From: DAONBD01 sp964525485
GTDB lineage: Bacteria > Patescibacteriota > Gracilibacteria > UBA1369 > LOWO2-01-FULL-3
Direction: 5' to 3'
Assembly (NCBI GenBank): GCA_964525485.1
Contig: CAZGHH010000036.1
Location: forward strand, 1 to 8,263
DNA: 8,263 nt
In this document: piece by piece, positions 5,908 through 8,263 of the stretch
Layout of the letters: each line of letters begins with the position of its first letter
Numbering within the stretch: the stretch's first letter is position 1
Translations under genes and position numbers: made by a program
Notes under the pieces: generated by a model
The model's input: the letters and a program-made list of their open reading frames with translations, nothing else
Database searches by the model: none
What the model was told of the DNA's origin: nothing

Positions 5908-6199
5908 TCACCCCATCCCCACCCTCCACCCCACCAGCCCCAACCCGACAACAAAGATCGCCCCGAAAATAAATTTATTATGCTTCGCTAACCAATTCGG
6001 AAGATAAATATCGAAATTAGGATCCCTATTGGAAGTATATTTTTTCGCGAGCGGTGTCAAAGGGCAAGTCCATTTGTTAAACAAAAGCACTGAAGATTTT
6101 GTTCTCCAATCAATAGTGTTGGTGATCCTAAGCATACAAGATAAAAAGGCAAGCCGCCGCAAGAACAGCCCAAATCACCGTATGATTTTTCCTTAACAT
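5908..6199 (-). pseudogene. Degraded small membrane protein gene (frameshifted)
   Basis: Two frames together spell one small membrane protein. The ATG at 6199 opens a 23-codon piece with a hydrophobic helix (VIWAVLAAACLFILYA), stopping at the TAG at 6128-6130. Skipping one base there continues in the next frame with RITNTIDW, then LLFNKWTCPLTPLAKKYT, NFDIYLPNWLAKHNK and a second hydrophobic helix (FIFGAIFVVGLGLVGW), ending at TGA 5908-5910. The CPLT...YT...NFDIYLP.WLAK.NK block resembles a family of short, uncharacterised two-to-four-helix membrane proteins that I recall but cannot name. From that memory, an additional dozen or so residues seem to be missing between DWRT and VLLFNKW. One extra base plus an internal deletion point to decay; a sequencing error is possible for the frameshift alone. 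The last codons lie in an extremely G-rich tract. Confidence 0.6.
5911..5946 (-). other. G-quadruplex-capable G-run tract
   Basis: On the minus strand this tract has runs of GGG, GGGG, GGGG, GGG, GGGG and GGGG separated by 1-7 bases, fitting the classical four-run quadruplex pattern. On the plus strand it is a matching C-rich tract just past the nuclease stop codon (5902). Nothing else in the accessory segment is comparably G/C-skewed. Confidence 0.6.
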
Positions 6200-6203
6200 C
6201 TAC

Positions 6204-6209
6204 TATAAT
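6204..6209 (+). promoter_or_regulatory. -10 box of candidate small RNA A
   Basis: A perfect TATAAT. The predicted start, about 6215-6216, coincides with the first base of the closing helix of the RNA. No acceptable -35 is seen at 16-18 bp, so an activator or extended contacts would be needed, or the match is fortuitous. Confidence 0.45.
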
Positions 6210-6214
6210 TACCA

Positions 6215-6303
6215 CAGAAGGTAAATCCTTATTCGTGGGCTTCCGCAGGGTTGCTCTTGAGACCTGAGGCTAAGGTCTCGGCGAATAGGGTTCTTCTGCT
6301 TTT
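6215..6303 (+). ncRNA. Candidate structured small RNA A (unidentified)
   Basis: An ~85-90-nt segment with extensive self-pairing. The closing helix CAGAAG/CTTCTG (6215-6220 with 6293-6298) is followed across an internal loop by a 9-bp helix (6227-6235 with 6282-6290, one G-U). Inside, a GAGACCT/AGGTCTC hairpin (6259-6265 with 6273-6279) has loop GAGGCTA. A weaker hairpin GGGC/GCTC (6237-6240 with 6253-6256) makes a three-way junction. The hairpin loop could also pair with GCTTC (6239-6243), giving a pseudoknot. A TATAAT lies just upstream; CTTTT and then a T8 run (6310-6317) follow the closing helix, placing the RNA on the plus strand. No coding frame fits. It lacks the SRP RNA core motif and is far shorter than 6S, tmRNA or RNase P RNA. 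The 3' end is uncertain (6303-6317). Identity unknown. Confidence 0.5.
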
Positions 6304-6315
6304 CATAAATTTTTT

Positions 6316-6343
6316 TTGACATCCTCCAACTCTTTGATAAAAT
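6316..6343 (+). promoter_or_regulatory. Promoter of candidate small RNA B
   Basis: TTGACA (6316-6321), 16-bp spacer, TAAAAT (6338-6343): a perfect -35 and five of six -10 bases. Predicted start near 6350. The -35 shares its first Ts with the T8 run that ends RNA A. CCTCC (6323-6327) in the spacer and GGAGG (6353-6357) after the start form an inverted repeat around the -10. Confidence 0.65.
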
Positions 6344-6349
6344 AATGGC

Positions 6350-6411
6350 GCAGGAGGTCGAAGGGTCTTCTGTCATAAACTGCAGAGTCCCGCAATCAAG
6401 CGGGATTTTTT
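6350..6411 (+). ncRNA. Candidate small RNA B (unidentified, terminator-ended)
   Basis: A ~62-nt transcription unit bounded by a near-consensus promoter and a perfect intrinsic terminator. The 5' part can fold as CAGGAG/CTTCTG (6351-6356 with 6367-6372, one G-U) or alternatively as GAAG/CTTC (6360-6363 with 6367-6370). The two folds exclude each other, and the first hides an exposed GGAGG. An ATG at 6345 opens a 25-codon frame, but it begins at the promoter and runs through the terminator, so coding is unlikely. The 3' half shares GGGTCTTCTG and TCATAAA with the end of RNA A. It converges on the NYN gene and ends 4 bases short of that gene's stop codon. Function unknown; an antisense or base-pairing RNA is plausible. 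Confidence 0.55.
6388..6411 (+). terminator. Intrinsic terminator of small RNA B
   Basis: TCCCGC (6388-6393) and GCGGGA (6400-6405) form a perfect 6-bp stem with a 6-base loop, followed by six Ts (6406-6411). There is no T-run on the opposite side, so it terminates plus-strand transcripts only and not the convergent NYN gene. Confidence 0.9.
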
Positions 6412-6415
6412 GCAC

Positions 6416-6976
6416 CTATTGAATCCTCAAAAAGGTGTTTCTGAAATTCACGATATCAAAATAATAATTACTTGCTTGAGCTAACTCCTTTGAAACATGC
6501 CCTTGTCTCGATAAAACAAGGGTAATTTTATTTTTTCCTCTTAAAAACTTCAATAAATACTCGAAATCACAATCTCCGGAAAATAATATAAACGTATCAA
6601 ATTCATCTGCCAATTGAGTAGAATCTATTGATAATTCTACGTCGAAATTGGCTTTTCTATGGGGCTTTTCAATTGTATGGTCCCCGTATTCTTTTAACGA
6701 CTTAGTTCTTAGCTTAAAATTAAGAGATTTTTTCAAAAACCCAAGAAAACTATTATATGATGTGGATCCGAAATTAGCGGAATAAAAATATATGCCTCTT
6801 AAATCACAAATACTTTTGAAAAAATCATTCAACGCTTTATAATCAACTCTCCAGTGAAGATCAGGGTTATTGCGATCAACCCACATGTCCCTAACTGATC
6901 TTTCAAGATTAGCGGCATCTATGAATATCATTGTGCGTCCCTGTATAGATGTTTTTAATTTTGCTACATAATCCAT
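6416..6976 (-). CDS. NYN domain (PIN-like, DUF88/LabA-type) putative ribonuclease
   Basis: A 186-residue single-domain protein with the NYN/PIN-like pattern: an N-terminal hydrophobic strand ending in acid, MIFIDAANLE (16-25, D20 and N23), an internal KANFDVELSIDST (108-120, D112 and D118), LFSGDCDFEYLLKFL (131-145, D135 and D137), then ITLVLS and a late FDIVNF (173-178). These acids form the metal-binding site of the fold, so the nuclease site looks intact. NYN proteins are RNases or RNA-processing factors; substrates of the bacterial members are mostly unknown. The ATG at 6976 follows a TAGAAT by six bases with no Shine-Dalgarno, suggesting a leaderless mRNA. A later ATG (6931) would start directly at the first strand and is less likely. 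No terminator follows on this strand, so readthrough would give antisense to both candidate small RNAs. Confidence 0.88.
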   Translation of the reverse strand: MDYVAKLKTSIQGRTMIFIDAANLERSVRDMWVDRNNPDLHWRVDYKALNDFFKSICDLRGIYFYSANFGSTSYNSFLGFLKKSLNFKLRTKSLKEYGDHTIEKPHRKANFDVELSIDSTQLADEFDTFILFSGDCDFEYLLKFLRGKNKITLVLSRQGHVSKELAQASNYYFDIVNFRNTFLRIQ

Positions 6977-6982
6977 TTCAAC

Positions 6983-6988
6983 ATTCTA
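6983..6988 (-). promoter_or_regulatory. Candidate -10 box for a leaderless NYN transcript
   Basis: TAGAAT on the minus strand ends six bases before the NYN ATG, the spacing at which transcription would begin at the A of the start codon. No good -35 is visible at 17 bp, so support is limited to the -10 and to the lack of any Shine-Dalgarno. Confidence 0.35.
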
Positions 6989-7051
6989 CCACCCCGACCT
7001 TTCAAAAATCTTAAATATTTCTTAATTTTTTCTTAAAAAAACCTTACAAAA

Positions 7052-7075
7052 AACCCCGCACTATCGCACGGGGTT
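7052..7075 (-). terminator. Intrinsic terminator of rpsA, symmetrical on both strands
   Basis: AACCCCG (7052-7058) pairs with CGGGGTT (7069-7075) around a 10-base loop. On the minus strand it is followed by a T-run (A-run at 7048-7053 on the plus strand) and lies about 24 bases after the rpsA stop. The plus strand also has five Ts after the stem (7074-7078), so it could act in both directions. It separates rpsA from the NYN gene. Confidence 0.88.
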
Positions 7076-7098
7076 TTTATTCAAATTAATTTAAGTTC

Positions 7099-8256
7099 TT
7101 ACGCAGCCTCCTCTTCTTTCACTTCTTCTTCCTTCGCAACTTCCTCTTTCAGAGGCTCAGCCTTCGCGGTCAAAGCCTTGATAGAAAGTCCGACTCTGTG
7201 CTCGTCTGCATCGATATTGATGATCTTCGCACTCACAGTCTGTCCCATTTTCAAGACTGTGTTCAAGTCTACGTTTTCGCCCTCAGCAGCCTCGGTGACA
7301 TGGATAAGTCCGTTGATCTCATCATCTAATTTCACGAACGCTCCAAATGGAGTGATGCGTGTGACTTCAGCCTCGACGACTGCGCCGACTTTGTATTTCT
7401 TACTTGCCTCTAACCATGGATCAGGAACAAGTCTCTTCATAGACAAGCTGATCTTGTCGTCGTCCTTGCCAATGACCAATACCTCGACCTCATCACCAAT
7501 TCTTCCGTGGTCTGAAGGATCTTTGACATGTCCCCAAGCGATCTCAGAGATGTGTACGAGTCCTTCCAACCCGTCGAAGGCAACGAAGATACCAAATTTA
7601 ACGATACCAGAAACCTTACCCTTAATCTTCTGACCAACTTCCAATTTATCCAATGATTTCTGTCTAACTTCAGATTGAGCAGCTCTCTCGGATAGGATCA
7701 ATTTACCTCCTGCTTCATCAAGGTTGATAACTTTAACATCGAGATTAACTCCGATAAGTTTCTGTAGTCTTCCGAGGATCTTCGCAGCATCTGCACCGTC
7801 CACACGTGGATAGTGTAGGGGAGCGAGCTGTGATACTGGGATGAATCCTTTGATTCCATCGATATTGAGAAGAAGTCCTCCTTTGTTTGCTTCGTTTGGA
7901 GCAACTTGTATAACTTCGCCTGATTCGTGAGCTTTCTTGAATTTGTCCCAAGTTTTCTCTTGGCTAGCGCGTCTTAGTGACAATACTACCAATCCGTCCT
8001 CATTTTCCTCTTCAAGAACGTAAGCAGAGACTGTGTCTCCTACTTTTAATGATTTAATTGTACCTGAACTGTCGTGTGCTTCTTTACCTGTGATAAGACC
8101 TGTTGATAAGCCACCTAAGTCAACGAGGATCTTGTTCTTGATAATTGATGACACAACGCCATCAACTGTGCTTCCGGCCTTTGGAGAGAGGACATCCGGC
8201 GCTGACGCCATAATCCCATCCATAACGGAAGAAGGAATGTATTTCATTCGTTTCAT
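7099..8256 (-). CDS. rpsA: 30S ribosomal protein S1 (four S1 domains)
   Basis: A 385-residue protein made of four S1 (OB-fold) RNA-binding repeats at about residues 26-96, 112-190, 206-276 and 289-362. The clearest signatures are G-x-V-x-x-I-V-K-F-G-I-F-V-A-F-D-G-L-E-G-L-V-H-I-S-E (213-238) and the parallel ITPFGAFVKL..INGLIHV (301-320). It ends in a Glu/Lys-rich tail (about 364-385) of the sort seen in disordered S1 C-termini. S1 holds mRNA on the 30S subunit and helps start translation on weakly structured or poorly SD-led messages, which fits a window where most genes lack a good Shine-Dalgarno. Enterobacterial S1 has six repeats and about 557 residues; four repeats are usual in Gram-positive-type and reduced genomes. 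The ATG at 8256 is followed by another at codon 4. Only seven upstream bases are visible, so an earlier start cannot be excluded. Confidence 0.93.
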   Translation of the reverse strand: MKRMKYIPSSVMDGIMASAPDVLSPKAGSTVDGVVSSIIKNKILVDLGGLSTGLITGKEAHDSSGTIKSLKVGDTVSAYVLEEENEDGLVVLSLRRASQEKTWDKFKKAHESGEVIQVAPNEANKGGLLLNIDGIKGFIPVSQLAPLHYPRVDGADAAKILGRLQKLIGVNLDVKVINLDEAGGKLILSERAAQSEVRQKSLDKLEVGQKIKGKVSGIVKFGIFVAFDGLEGLVHISEIAWGHVKDPSDHGRIGDEVEVLVIGKDDDKISLSMKRLVPDPWLEASKKYKVGAVVEAEVTRITPFGAFVKLDDEINGLIHVTEAAEGENVDLNTVLKMGQTVSAKIINIDADEHRVGLSIKALTAKAEPLKEEVAKEEEVKEEEAA

Positions 8257-8263
8257 ATGATCT

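Noticed and set aside
6215..6303. Known RNA identities (SRP RNA, 6S, tmRNA, RNase P, TPP-type riboswitch) for small RNA A
   Set aside because: The SRP core motif is missing, the length is too short for 6S, tmRNA or RNase P, the resemblance to CTGAGA-type riboswitch motifs is partial, and no gene follows on its strand.
6345..6422. 25-codon frame starting at ATG 6345
   Set aside because: It begins at the promoter before the predicted transcription start and reads through the terminator stem into the NYN gene end.
1..8263. Lack of GAATTC sites as evidence for an EcoRI-like specificity
   Set aside because: I found no GAATTC by eye, but only about two would be expected by chance in a window this size, so absence says nothing.
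1..8263. CRISPR arrays, tRNA or rRNA genes, insertion sequences
   Set aside because: No regularly spaced repeats, no cloverleaf-like segments and no transposase or integrase frames were seen on either strand.

Overview
The window looks like chromosomal DNA from a small-genome bacterium, most plausibly a Patescibacteria/CPR (Parcubacteria-like) lineage. This rests on the flavour of the UvrD-type helicase and on the short four-domain ribosomal protein S1, not on any search. TGA is used as a stop (for example at the end of the antitoxin gene), so the code appears to be standard. Shine-Dalgarno sequences are weak or missing in front of most genes.

Layout. Two housekeeping genes frame the window, both on the minus strand: a UvrD/PcrA-like DNA helicase at the left edge (1-1798, its C-terminal part lies outside) and ribosomal protein S1 at the right edge (7099-8256). 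Between them lies an A+T-richer accessory segment. Directly upstream of uvrD is a minus-strand toxin-antitoxin operon: an XRE-HTH plus Panacea (DUF4065/SocA-like) antitoxin overlapping a MazF/PemK-type toxin by 4 bases. A divergent regulatory region follows (2936-3267). It holds the antitoxin promoter, whose -10 lies inside a perfect 10-bp palindrome, and a plus-strand promoter with perfect TTGACA and TATAAT boxes. The plus-strand promoter serves a ~200-nt leader and a DUF3892 gene, closed by an intrinsic terminator. Next comes a two-gene plus-strand unit: an EcoRI-family adenine methyltransferase and, one base later, a DUF262 (GmrS/SspE-like DGQQR) protein fused to a compact HNH nuclease domain. 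No EcoRI-type endonuclease is present. The pair is the best candidate in the window for an unusual restriction-modification or defence system.

From 5903 to 6415 there is no intact protein gene. This stretch holds a degraded minus-strand gene for a small membrane protein (frameshift and probable internal deletion), whose 3' end is a G-quadruplex-capable tract, and two tandem candidate small RNA genes on the plus strand. Each RNA has promoter-like boxes. The first folds into a long closed structure with a branched interior; the second ends in a textbook terminator. They converge on a minus-strand NYN (PIN-like) ribonuclease gene that may be leaderless. A near-symmetrical terminator separates it from rpsA.

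How the pieces may work together (inference). The toxin-antitoxin module and the methylase-nuclease pair form a small defence/maintenance island inserted between conserved genes. The antitoxin's HTH probably represses its own promoter and could also affect the divergent one. The two candidate RNAs beside an NYN nuclease are the least explained part of the window.
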